NCBI GenBank assembly: GCA_021613535.1
Contig: CP075492.1
Location: 5,270,001 to 5,334,000, forward strand
Source of the DNA: Adineta vaga
Lineage: Eukaryota > Rotifera
DNA length: 64,000 nt
Direction: 5' to 3'
The translations under genes were made by a program, and so were the position numbers. Below are positions 34,373 through 44,692 of the stretch, in pieces; within the stretch, counting starts at the first letter, position 1; each line of letters begins with the position of its first letter. The notes under the pieces were generated by a model, which was not told the DNA's origin, searched no databases, and was given only the letters and a program-made list of their open reading frames with translations.

Positions 34373-34759
34373 GGTGGTTGGTTCCTGAATGAAAATCTGA
34401 AATAAAAACTAATATCAAAAGACTTCTACTGTATTAAAGGGAATGAAATTAACAATACTTAACCACTCTTCTATGAAGAGGACTTGAAATGTCTTTTGAA
34501 AAGTTTCCCACATTCCATCATTCTTTTATGCATTTGTAGTCATTCTATCGCTGCATGTGGGAAAAATACCTTCTCAGAGCAAAGAAAAGAAGAAAAAAAA
34601 TGTTGAGTTTCATTACAGTATGGGAATGAAAATGAAGGAGGTAGACAATGTTTGTTTGGTCAAAAGAACGAGGAGAGAAAACAAATAGAGAATTACGCAG
34701 AAAGAATATGATCAAAAGTTGACTCTTCTACAGGCGAATTAGAATGATCAAGAAAGAAA

Positions 34760-34960
34760 ACGGGAGCATATATTTTTTAATTGATGATTGGATAGTGAAG
34801 GCAAAAAAAGTAGTAAGTATTGATACAATAAATGATCGTAGTTTCATCTTCTTGCTGTATGTTATTCGAATGGAAATGGATGATGATGATAAATGAGATA
34901 CAGCAGGTCGAAATACATGAGTATACACGCTATATTGCTAATCATCATTAATAGATTAAT
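34760..34960 (-). pseudogene. Relic of a GPCR N-terminal exon
   Basis: This stretch matches 36180-36390, the first-helix region of the neighbouring GPCR, over about 190 bases by eye. Shared blocks include AATGATCGTAATTTTATCTT-like and ATGATGATGATAAA-like runs. It has several deletions and frame breaks, and no start or later helices. It is a decayed partial duplicate. The rest of 34373-35479 shows no gene. Confidence 0.6.
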
Positions 34961-35479
34961 CTTCTCTTGTAAAATGAGCTTACATGCTGAGCAAATTATT
35001 CAGCCATCATATACCTTGTAAAATGTAAGTTCATCTTTCTGTAAAAATATCATCTTTGCTTCTGACGACCTTATTAAATCTGTCTAAAGAGTTTAAAATA
35101 CCTCGGGATGATAATGATTAATGTTTGTTCTTCCACATCGTGTCAAAGGATTTGTTTGAGAAAGGAAATGAGAGTTACCAATGCATATATATTTAGTTTT
35201 CTAGCTGCTGCAGCAACAATAAGATTAACTGTGTATTATTGCGTGTTCGTAAGGCAATATCTCATCGATCAATGGAAAACCATGTAGTACTGATAGACAA
35301 AAATTCTTTGAATAATCTTCTTTAAAACACGCACCATGATCAGGTGAATTCATATAGTTCTCAAGATTTATTTCCTCAACGTCATTTTTCTTCCATTAAT
35401 CTTTGATATTCTATGGAGATAATAAAAGAAAAACGAAGGTAAATAATTAAGATACTCCTTAATTTGTGTTCAAATCTTC

Positions 35480-36387
35480 TCAAAACATTTTTTTAAGTTG
35501 TGGAGTAAAAAAAACCAATGATATAGACAATCCTATCATTGACAGACTAACTGAAAACCATTCAACACGAAAGAAAAGAGGTTGTTCTTGTCCAGTGATC
35601 ACAAATAGCATTACAATCACTACTGCTGGCATTCCAAGGAGTAGCAGTAAACAAACAATAACTACGATACGTCGAACAATTCGTAGATCTCGTTCTTGTC
35701 GTAATTTTACTACCATCGTTAGATTATTCGACTGCCGGTGAATATATATTGCGATACGAAGATAGATCATTGATAGCAACAAGACAGGACTTCCATATGC
35801 ATTCAGTATCACCCATAGTATACCACGAATGTTTTTATACGATACATAACAATAATGTTCACTTGATAGATACACTATATCACGCCAGAAAATAAGTGGA
35901 ATGAAAACAATGCCAACTAAAACGAGTTCGATCGGTGGTAAGAGAATGTACAACCACAAATTTCGAAGCCATCTCGCATTTGCATGCACAATGCGACAGA
36001 GACGAAACAGTGCCTAAAAAGAGCGATAACAAACGAAACTGTGCTTTAGTATTCCACTCACCTGATTAACAAATCCCCAATACATTGTTCCGCAGAGAAC
36101 AGGAAATAAATATGCGGGTAAAATACAAGATACTGATGTGTTAGATTCCTTTCCATCAAATCTCCTAATAATGATTGGATAGTAAATGAAACTAATATTG
36201 ATGTGAAGGCAAGAATAAATGGATAAATATTGACACAATGAATGATCGTAATTTTATCTTCTTGTTGCATGTGATTAGAACAGAGATAAAAGATGATGCG
36301 AATGATGATGATAAAGGAAATACAGCATGTCAAAATACTTATAGCAAGAGTACATAAATTCAGTGCAAACATTATACTGTTTATCAT
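35480..36387 (-). CDS. Rhodopsin-like seven-helix receptor of a bdelloid family, frame broken in exon 1
   Basis: Exon 1 (36387-36062) and exon 2 (36013-35480) are joined by a 48-bp intron. Membrane helices are clear: LCTLAISILTCCISFIIIIRII (1), VNIYPFILAFTSILVSF (2), LPAYLFPVLCGTMYWGFV (3), LWLYILLPPIELVLVGIVFIP (4), LWVILNAYGSPVLLLSMIYL (5), IVRRIVVIVCLLLLLGMPAVV (6) and FSVSLSMIGLSISLVFF (7). The motif FVNQALFRLCRIVHANARWL after helix 3 replaces the usual DRY. Helix 2 and helix 3 lie in different frames: a single base is lacking near 36151-36162 after SLLGDL. This is either a recent inactivating mutation or an assembly error; the rest is intact. Ligand unknown. Confidence 0.7.
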
Positions 36388-37348
36388 TGTTAATGAAAAG
36401 GTTTTGTTTGAAAATGATATAACCTGTACGATGAATCATTTACTTAATACACGTACTCGAGTGAATTCTTTACCGATCCTAGAAGGTAACACCGATGTAT
36501 GAAAATGCTTCAAATATGAATTGTCGGAAAGCACTAAGGTTACAAAACTTCTCAGAACATCAGCTAGATGGAAATGTACTTTTGTGTGAAGAAGAATCAT
36601 TCTTCTACCTTCTATATATATAATTAAGACGTGAATCAGTTCATCTATCTTTTCTTTGATTATTATCCTAAGCTTTTCAGTCATTTTTTTGACATTGCTA
36701 AAATATTAAGAAAAAAAATCAGAAGAAACTATGCAACTGACATGTTTTTTAATTATGATTTAGTGAACTTATTTTATGACAGAAATCTGTGTTTAAAAAC
36801 AAAGAACATTATTGGAATACAATTCAATCTGAAAAGATTTTGTATAATCATGAAAATTTGTGTGTTATGGCAACAGCAGTTTGATTTATACATATCAAGT
36901 TCCTTAAAAATAAAGCAATATTACTGGATGAAAAGAAAAATGCTTCTTTTATAAGAATAAATCTTCAAAAGATCTTCTGAAACGTTGGAATCAACCAAAA
37001 AAGACATGAGTAGTTTGTTGGTTAATAATGTTTCTTCTATGTATGGAAAATTCCCAGACTGTGTTTTTTTGTTCCTTTAAGTGCTATGAGAGAAAAACAA
37101 ACAAGTACGTCATATTTCCAGAGTTCTCGCTTTTGCCTCATTATTTATTTGTTTAAAGGAAAACACGAGAAGATGTTTTTTCCCAGTATAGACAAGTAGA
37201 TCGAAAAGTCTATATATGGCTTCTGATAGAAGTATTTAAAAAAAATTTCTATTAAGACTATATTCTCTAGAAGTTTTTCTCACTTTAAGAAATCTAAAAT
37301 ATTTCCTATTTCATTTAAATGGTCTCTTTTCAGATTAACGATCGGTGA
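36388..37348. other. Intergenic region, about 960 bases
   Basis: Very AT-rich. A 107-codon frame at 36631-36954 is rich in Ile/Phe/Lys, as chance frames are here, and has no family resemblance. Nothing else seen. Confidence 0.5.
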
Positions 37349-38163
37349 ATGTCTTTAGAAGAGCTCAATAAAGAATTTCGTGATCAGTACGAATACGTTC
37401 TTGATGTCTGGCGAAAAAACCAAGGATATGTCATTATTGCTTCAGTTAGCTCTCTCATGCTTATGTCAAAAGGAATTATGTCTGGAACGCACAAAACCAT
37501 TTCAAATCTATATACGCAATTGAAATGTGTCGCACATATACCTCTTACGGTCTATTTTTTTATCAAGAATCAAAATTCATTATCCAACGATAAGCTTGAA
37601 CAATATAAGAAACGACTAGAAAATCCTGAATTACTAGTCGAAATTAATTCAGAATATTATTCGTCAGCGGAAAATATTGTAACAAAATCCTGTGAACTTC
37701 TTTCAGAAGCGAACACCAATAAGGAAGCGGTCGATCAGGTTCAAAACTGACTAATTTCTGTCAAAGTTTAAAAGAAGATCTATCTACTCTGTTGGACGGT
37801 GCTGCAATGGATCAATTAAATATAATGGATACCATTGTAAAGAATTGGATTCGATCATATAATATAGATATAAAAGAATCACCACCAAAAGTACTCATTC
37901 TCTCTCCAAAACCTGCTCGCGACAATAATCTTCAGACGATTTATCTTTAAGATGTTTTCGGTAAAGAGCGTGCACGTGCATTTTTCGTAGTTGAAGATAT
38001 CTTTAATCCGACAGCGGCTATCAAAGTCTTTTCAACTTGGTTCTATGATGAACAATTAGGTGATGCTTTTCTCAATGATCCAACTCACATGCATCGTGAC
38101 TTATTAGTCAGTGATCGTGTACGCGGCCATATAACGCACCTAAATTCTTCGACGCATAATTAA
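37349..38163 (+). pseudogene. Broken gene for an unrecognised conserved-looking protein
   Basis: An intact first frame (37349-37750) encodes 133 residues with a hydrophobic segment (GYVIIASVSSLMLMSKGIM). The coding signal shifts frame near 37738 and continues with LTNFCQSLKEDLSTLLDG, then RSYNIDIKESPPKVLILS and a TAA at 37948-37950, then DVFGKERARAFFVVEDIFNP to a stop at 38163. One frameshift and one in-frame stop therefore break a protein of about 270 residues. Codon use and residue pattern stay protein-like on both sides of the breaks, so decay or error is recent. Family not recognised. Confidence 0.6.
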
Positions 38164-38265
38164 TCTTAGCGCGTTGCAGACAAATTAACTTTTATCAAAC
38201 ATATTTTTAGCTAGATAATTTCAGTATTTAAAACAGAATTGAAATAAATATATATATATATCAAA

Positions 38266-38685
38266 TCAAATTTTTATGTTGACGTCCTTGGCACGTTTGG
38301 TCAAGATCTTGTCTTTATAATCTGTTCCCATTTCTAGATATTTTAATTTGGGACATATATCACGCTGATAAATGCAATCCTTTAACGATATGTAATTGGT
38401 CACAAATACTTCTAGAGTCAAAAGATGAACAAGATTATCTTCCACGATATTCAATTGTATGATTCAAACAAAAAATGTACCTAGATTGGATTCCTTATTG
38501 TTTTTGCTGGAATAACTAAAATCTTCTTCGAAAATACTCTCAAATTCTTCTCGATCATAATATCGTTTTCGAGTGAAGGCTACCCGGAATGCTTTGTTTA
38601 TGCCAGTATCATACTTAATGAGTTGATAGATCGCATCCATTGACGCATCTTGAGAGGTTGTCACTGATTTGATATTTCTGATCAA
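38266..38685 (-). CDS. Small two-exon hypothetical protein or gene fragment
   Basis: Exons 38685-38481 and 38438-38266 with a 42-bp intron keep phase and give 125 residues. It is charged and helical (FTRKRYYDREEFESIFEEDF, then NLVHLLTLEVFVTNYISL). It could be the 3' end of a larger lost gene, as the start is weakly supported. I do not recognise a domain. Confidence 0.4.
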
Positions 38686-39255
38686 TTATGTAAAAAGTTC
38701 ATCCTCAGATAATATATCAATTCGAGAACTTAAGATTACTTGGTATATTATAATTTTCGCAACACTAAAAAAAAGAGAAAAACAAATAAAAAAATGTCAC
38801 TTTTCTTTCATTTGGCTGTGCAAGATTTTTGATAAATATTTGTGAGAGTTTGCACATGGTAGAAAGAAAGAGAATTCAAAGACTCGTTACATACAAATCA
38901 GGGCACTGTTTGCCGTGCAATCAAGTATGGATTGTGTATGATTACATGTAGAAAAACGTGACATGTTACAAACTTGCCCTGGAATCTTAACAAATAGTTT
39001 CGATTTTGTTTCTATCAAAAAATGTGCAACAACTTTCTCAGGTGCGAAATATGCGAGTGTGAAAAAAGTATATCTCACCCTCAAAAAGAACTTTTGTAAG
39101 AACTATGTATTCTATAGAAATCATGAATAGTAATTAGAATTTTCTTTCGTTTGTCCTAATAATTAATTAGACAAGTATTATATTCCATCGTTAATCTGAC
39201 TCTATATACAATAAGGAATGCTACTTTTCTCATAGGAAGCATTTTTGAAAAGCAA
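38686..39255. other. Intergenic region upstream of the GPCR gene
   Basis: About 570 bases, AT-rich, expected to carry the promoter of the receptor at 39256. No gene or repeat seen. Confidence 0.5.
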
Positions 39256-40242
39256 ATGTCGTCAACAGCGTATCTATCGACTATTCAACAATATTTAACA
39301 CGTTATGGAATGAGTACATATGTTGCATTTGGAAATCTTGGTAATTTCTTAATCATTGCTGTATTTTCTCAAGTAGAACAACGTCGAAATTCTTGTTCAT
39401 TCTATTTGTTATGGATGACAATATGTAATTTAGTATGTCTTGATGTTGGTATCATTCCCGTGATATTTGCATTAGATCATACTGATATTAGTAATCAATA
39501 TGATGTGGCTTGTAAAATTCAATTTTATATTCGTCATGCATCATTTCAAATGATGAGACAATATAAAGTCTTAGCTTGTATTGATCGTTTTGCATTGACT
39601 AGTTCAAGTCTAATGATACGAAACTTTAGTCATTATAAAATTGCAAAATATTTAGTTATGATTTCCGGAATCTTTTGGGCATTGGTAGCCATCTTCTTTG
39701 TTGTAGTTAGAACAGTTGCAAATGGTTCCTGTAGAATACAAGACAATTTATATTCGACGATTTATACAATTTATTATATGATATTTGCAGGTCTTCTACC
39801 ACCATGTTTAATTCTATTGTTTAGTTTTTTAGTGATGAGAAATTTAAAACTAATTCGTACGCGTATTAAACCAGTAGTTCAAACAGCTAGTAAAGGAAAT
39901 GTTCTTCGTAAACGTGATCGTGATCTAATGAAAATGGTATTAGTGGAAGTTTTATTTTATGTCATTAGTACATTACCATTTTCAATTTATCTTGTTTATA
40001 AAATGATTACAGATGGTTGGAGTAAATCAAACGAAAGAAAACAAATTGAATCATTTATTAATTATTTGACACAAACATTTCTAATGTATTTTAATACAGC
40101 ATTACCATTTTATATTTATATAACAGCATCATCTTCATTTCGTCAACAAACAAAACATGTTCTGTTGAGATTTTATGCTTTTATGATAGGAAAACAGTTG
40201 AGAATCGATCAAAATGAACAAACAATGACAAAAATCAAATGA
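39256..40242 (+). CDS. Rhodopsin-like seven-helix receptor (FMRFamide-receptor-like)
   Basis: Single-exon, 328 residues, intact. Helix 1 has the conserved GN (FGNLGNFLIIAVF). Helix 2 is SFYLLWMTICNLVCLDVGIIPVIFAL. Helix 3 ends in CIDRF in place of DRY. Then VMISGIFWALVAIFFVVV (4), YTIYYMIFAGLLPPCLILLFSFLV (5), MVLVEVLFYVISTLPFSIYLVY (6, with a TLPF turn) and YLTQTFLMYFNTALPFYIYIT (7, with NTALPFYIY for NPxxY). Bdelloid and lophotrochozoan genomes carry many such receptors for short neuropeptides; the ligand cannot be told from sequence. The N-terminus is short with one weak glycosylation option. It is not closely related to the receptor at 35.5 kb. Confidence 0.87.
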   Translation: MSSTAYLSTIQQYLTRYGMSTYVAFGNLGNFLIIAVFSQVEQRRNSCSFYLLWMTICNLVCLDVGIIPVIFALDHTDISNQYDVACKIQFYIRHASFQMMRQYKVLACIDRFALTSSSLMIRNFSHYKIAKYLVMISGIFWALVAIFFVVVRTVANGSCRIQDNLYSTIYTIYYMIFAGLLPPCLILLFSFLVMRNLKLIRTRIKPVVQTASKGNVLRKRDRDLMKMVLVEVLFYVISTLPFSIYLVYKMITDGWSKSNERKQIESFINYLTQTFLMYFNTALPFYIYITASSSFRQQTKHVLLRFYAFMIGKQLRIDQNEQTMTKIK

Positions 40243-41043
40243 TTTCAATGTACATTCCTATTTGTAATAGTCGAATCAATAATAAATATTTATTCTGTAT
40301 CTAACTCCATTTTATGAAACTGATTACATTAAAAACGACTGCAGGATTTATACATGGTAGAATATGGAGGTGATGAAAAGTAAATGAAACCTATGAATAA
40401 ACAAAGAATGTTGCTTCAATGTCCTATGCCAATAATACATTGACCTCATCTATATCTTAACATTATTTATTATGCGAAGTGATAGACATTCGCTACTATT
40501 AAACACATCAGTTTTTGTAGCTTTGAAATGGTGGCATCCTATCAAATAAATTCTCATAGATGTTTGCACACGCAACTAAGTATTGCTTTTTTTCGTTCTT
40601 TTTTTACATTTCTTATTTGAAAATGCTTCAGTATGAATATTTACGAGTTTCAAATGCGTTGGCCGAGACAAAAAGCGTATAATATTTCGATAGTATGCGA
40701 TTGTCACAAACAACAACTCTGTTACAGAAATAAGCTGTAACGTACGCATATTTAAAACTATCGATTGTTGTATTTCTGCGTTTAGTAAATCGTATCATTT
40801 GAATAATTTTACTCTGAGCAGGTGCCTAACAAGGCTCTTCGAATAATTACACAAAACGCTTTCATTACGATGTGGAAGATAAATGATAGCACTCTCAAAA
40901 ATCTGACAATACTTAGTCTGAGTACCAAGATGTATACATTCAGCTCCATTGCTGGAATGATCGGAGCGAACTTCATCAATCTTCAATATGTGTTCTTTAC
41001 TTTAGATTATATTTCATTTATTGTTTATAACAATACTGCTCGA
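40243..41043. other. Intergenic or 5' leader region
   Basis: About 800 bases. From 40822 an open frame runs into the next gene and adds 74 codons upstream of the start I chose. Those codons read like non-coding sequence, but an alternative start there cannot be excluded. Confidence 0.45.
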
Positions 41044-42737
41044 ATGGCTCGAAGACCAATTGGTCGAACAAAACATCCCTACGAGCGCTCTAGCTCGGAA
41101 GAGAGATACATGATCGATGAAGATGAGCTAGAACGGTTGAACAGGCGTGTCTCACATATGGAAGTTTTTCAGCATGTTCAAAATGCTAACCAAAATATTG
41201 ATGATCCGAATATGCGAGCTCAACATTGTTGTTATGTTCATTCGATTGGAAAAGCTCCAAATTACAAAAGTAAACCTTCATCCGAAGAATTTCAATCTGA
41301 AGAAGTAGAAAAATATCTAGAATCCGCTATTCTTTATCAAAATGCTACTCAACTTCTTCAAAAACGTGAAGAATACGCTGTTATTGAAGATGATTTTGGA
41401 CCGATGCTTGCTCAAATGTTAATGCGCGGAAAGAAGCCATCATTTCTTAATTTAGTCGCAGCATGTAGAAACGTCGATAAGGAAGATTTCATTCAAATAC
41501 ATTTAATGACGACCGAAAAATCACATCATGAATTTCTGAAAAAAGGAATTAATGAAGATGATGCCAAAGCATTTGCCTTTGCCATTGCCTTCTATACTGG
41601 TGCCTATAGTGAAATGCTCAGTTTGAATGCAACTATTTTTGCACGTCGGTGGCAACGAAATAAAGCAACAGATGCAGAAAATATAAAAGTTGATGATAAC
41701 GCTGCTATGATTATGTTTTATCTCATTAAAGGTTTATCGCATATTAATTTCTATTGGGGTCGAGTAGTACGATATGTTAAATTAAGCGATAACGATCTCG
41801 AAGATTATCAACCGGGTGAAATAATAACATGGCTTCAATTTAGTAGTTCGGACAAAGGTGATGACAATAATGATAAACATTTGAATTATTTTAAAGAACG
41901 TAATACTAAATTTATTATTTATTCATTAACTGGACGAAGTATACAAGAATATTCAAATTGTGCTAAAGATGAAGATGAAGTTCTTTTCCTGCCACATTCA
42001 ACATTTCTTGTTTGTCATCATGAGATTGTCCAAAGAAAAAATGTTATCTCTATGAGACAGGTAAGTCATTACTTCTGAACTATGTTTAACGATAAATGGC
42101 CTTTGTTTTTAATTGGTGCAATTTAAGAATACACATAATGTGTTATCAAATACGAGGTTTTACGAGGTTTTCATTTCATTGCAGCATGTCTTTAACAAAA
42201 TTTATCAGTCTCGTGTTTGGATTATAGTTTAGAGCCTATGCTTTTCTACTTGAAAAGATCGAGTAATAAGATAGTATAGGAATGTATATAGTATTATAGA
42301 TTGAACTTGGTTTCACCAAATATGTAATATTATGGGTTGATGATCATATATTTGATGAATGGTGGGAAAATAAAGCACATATGGAAAAAGCAAGTACGCT
42401 CGGTACTCAAGTTAATGTTCACTTTATTCCAAAATCAACAACTGAATCAGCACTTGCTTTTCTTCGATCGGAATTTGGAAAACGATTAAAACGTAGCCAA
42501 ACATTTCGTATCGTTACGGATATGAATCGAGATAATGAAGGATCACCAAGTGATGCTGGTGTTCGTTTACTATGTGAACTGCGAAAACTTGGTTATAAGC
42601 AGAAATGTCTCATTTTTACGGGAGATGCAAGAGAAGGACGCAGAAAATTGCAGCAATGTTTTCAAAAAGATCAGCTAGATGATATTCAAGTGACAGAAAA
42701 TGTATTCGACCTCGAACAATTTGTCTTATTCAAATGA
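41044..42737 (+). CDS. Mono-ADP-ribosyltransferase fused to a receiver-like (response-regulator) domain
   Basis: Exons 41044-42060 and 42300-42737 with a 239-bp intron in phase 0 give 484 residues. Residues 1-340 contain an arginine-type ADP-ribosyltransferase: Arg243 in the slot of the family TVYRGVKL motif (here RVVRYVKL), the Ser motif as WLQFSSSDKG, and the E-x-E as CAKDEDEVLFLP. The residue after the Arg is Tyr, where Gly is usual. Exon 2 encodes a receiver-like fold: KYVILWVDDHIFDEWW (the acidic pair after beta-1), FRIVTDMNRD (Asp in the phospho-acceptor position) and KQKCLIFTGDA (the beta-4 Thr). Receiver domains take phosphate from histidine kinases in two-component systems, which animals normally lack. 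The exon boundary coincides with the domain boundary. The start MARRPIG was chosen over 40822. A possible reading is regulation of ADP-ribosylation by the receiver, but this is inference. Confidence 0.8.
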
Positions 42738-43180
42738 ATATAATTTCATCGCTTCTCAAGACAATTTTTATGACAAAATATTATTTACTTTAAAATAAAA
42801 TAATTATTATAGAACTGTATTATTGGGTATACTTTGAATACATATATAGAAATCGTCTACAAAATATCTGGCAATTGTTAGAACGTTTGTGCGATTGAGT
42901 ATACATAGAGATATCTAGTTGATCCTTGCACTCAATATCCACACTTATTGACATAGTACAATAATCATAGGATTAAATCTCAACTATACTCGTTCGAATC
43001 ATTTCCATACACATGATAACGGAAATCATACATGTTCTCGACTATTGTTTTTAGGGAACCCTCCGATGTTTTCACTAGCAATACAATACTATGAGTCAGA
43101 AACCAAGGTATAAATTCGACACAAAATGGATCCTAAAGAACATGTCTTATGAGAAAATATGCTAAATATTTTTTTTTTAG
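42738..43180. other. Spacer before the astacin pseudogene
   Basis: About 440 bases. A signal-peptide exon of the astacin relic might lie near 43060 but I could not join it in phase. Nothing else seen. Confidence 0.45.
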
Positions 43181-44050
43181 CGAATTTGTTCGAAGTTGAT
43201 ATGCTTTTTCCTGATGAGCCTGCATCGAAAGCCGTAAGTTTATCGAATTAATGTAATGTATTTCAAATTTTTGTTGAAACTTTAGCGTGGAGCTGCACTT
43301 CGTGGTGTGGCAGTACCTTGGACAGACGACATTGTGCCATATGAAATTCTTCCTGGCTACGGTAGTTAACGTTTTTTTTTGTCTTTTTAATTATACTTTT
43401 TTCATGAGTTTCATTAAATTTTTGCTTTGAAAAATAAACTTGATTGATTTAACGAAAGTCTTCTCTCTAGCATCAACACTACAATGCAAAAAATGGAACA
43501 TCAAATAGCAATCAATAATTATAAATGTATTCAATTTCGTCCAAAAATACCATCGAATCCTTATTATATAACTATTGCCAATGGAAATCGTCGTTCATCT
43601 TATGTCAGAAAGAATACATTCATTGAATAAACTATACTAACTTTCTTTTATTTTCTTGTTTTAGGTTGGTCAAAATACAGGTGTAAATATAACTCGTACA
43701 GTTTCACTACAATATCCAGGATGTATCGATGAAGGAAAATATGTCAACTACCTTTGCTTTTTTCTCTATCAGATATGTTACACAATTTTAATAAATATAC
43801 AAATACAACTGTGAATACTCCATATGATTATCGATCAGTGATACATTTTGAAAAAGCTGCTTTTTCTACCAACGGTCTTCCCACAATCGAACCACTTGTT
43901 CCCAATACGTTTATTGGACAACGAGATAATATGAGTACAATTGTATATTGTATCTGGTGTAACTTTACCACCCATTCCAACAACTACAACAGGTTAGTTA
44001 CTTCCTATGAAATCAGAGTCAACTCATTTGAAATTTCCTCTTTTTTTTAA
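43181..44050 (+). pseudogene. Astacin-type metallopeptidase pseudogene lacking its zinc site
   Basis: Pieces in family order: a propeptide end (EVDMLFPDEPASK, 43181-43233), a mature start (RGAALRGVAVPWTDDIVPYEI, 43286-43361), TMQKMEHQIAINNYKCIQFRP to IANGNRRSSY (43471-43603), VGQNTGVNITRTVSLQYPGC (from 43665), then DMLHNFNKYTNTTVNTPYDYRSV with IEPLVPNTFIGQRDNMS (43768-44000). Between PGCIDEGK and DMLHNFNKY the family has the zinc-binding HExxHxxGFxHEQ and about 35 residues. Here they are deleted and the frame changes. The second and third pieces also do not match in splice phase. Without the zinc ligands the product could not be a peptidase. The split pieces were not rejoined. Confidence 0.78.
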
Positions 44051-44226
44051 ATAGTTAATTTATACATACGAAATAGATCAATATCGTCATCATGGTCAAA
44101 TACGAATCAAAGATATGCTCGGTACGCTGGTTCTGGTTCTAATTATTTTATTTATATCAGCTGTTCACACAAAATAAAATCAAACAGTTTTCTTTTAGAA
44201 AATAATATACAAGACAAACTTCGACC

Positions 44227-44322
44227 ATGAAAGTACTATGTTTTCTAATCGCGATGATTGCAATGGCTTCTTTTGGATGTCAAATGGGTTATTTACCGGA
44301 GGAAAAAGAACGAAAATCATGA
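44227..44322 (+). CDS. Tiny ORF with signal peptide (31 residues)
   Basis: The frame begins MKVLCFLIAMIAMASFGC and ends after a short charged tail (PEEKERKS). The first 17 residues are a good signal peptide. It could be a short secreted peptide, a first exon, or chance. There is no neighbouring exon I can join. The spacer on to 44692 shows nothing else. Confidence 0.3.
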   Translation: MKVLCFLIAMIAMASFGCQMGYLPEEKERKS

Positions 44323-44692
44323 AGCAATTTTTGTCATCATTGACAATAATTCCTTTCCAATCATTACTAGACGTATATAATATGTAAAAGATGTCGTTCC
44401 GTGTGAGAATTGAAGATGTAGGAGTGATGATTCATCTTAACATTACTAATAAATAAATTACGTCGAATTTAATCTTTTTTTCAATTTATTCATTTTATAA
44501 TCTCGTTTGTGTCTCTATAATATCGATGTGGTTACAACTTAAAATCTGTAATGTTCTATTGCATATATATACATTTTTTTTGTATGAGTCACTTAGAATC
44601 TTGTGACATAACGGAAAAATCCAACATAAGTTTAGTTTATTATATAATCAAATATTTTTTAGTCGATCGTATACATACACTATACTCATAAA

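Noticed and set aside
36631-36954. Open frame of 107 codons
   Set aside because: Ile/Phe/Lys-rich, as expected from AT-rich noncoding DNA; no family features.
40822-41043. N-terminal extension of the ART-receiver gene
   Set aside because: In frame but reads as noncoding; the ATG at 41044 starts the protein-like part. Kept as an alternative only.
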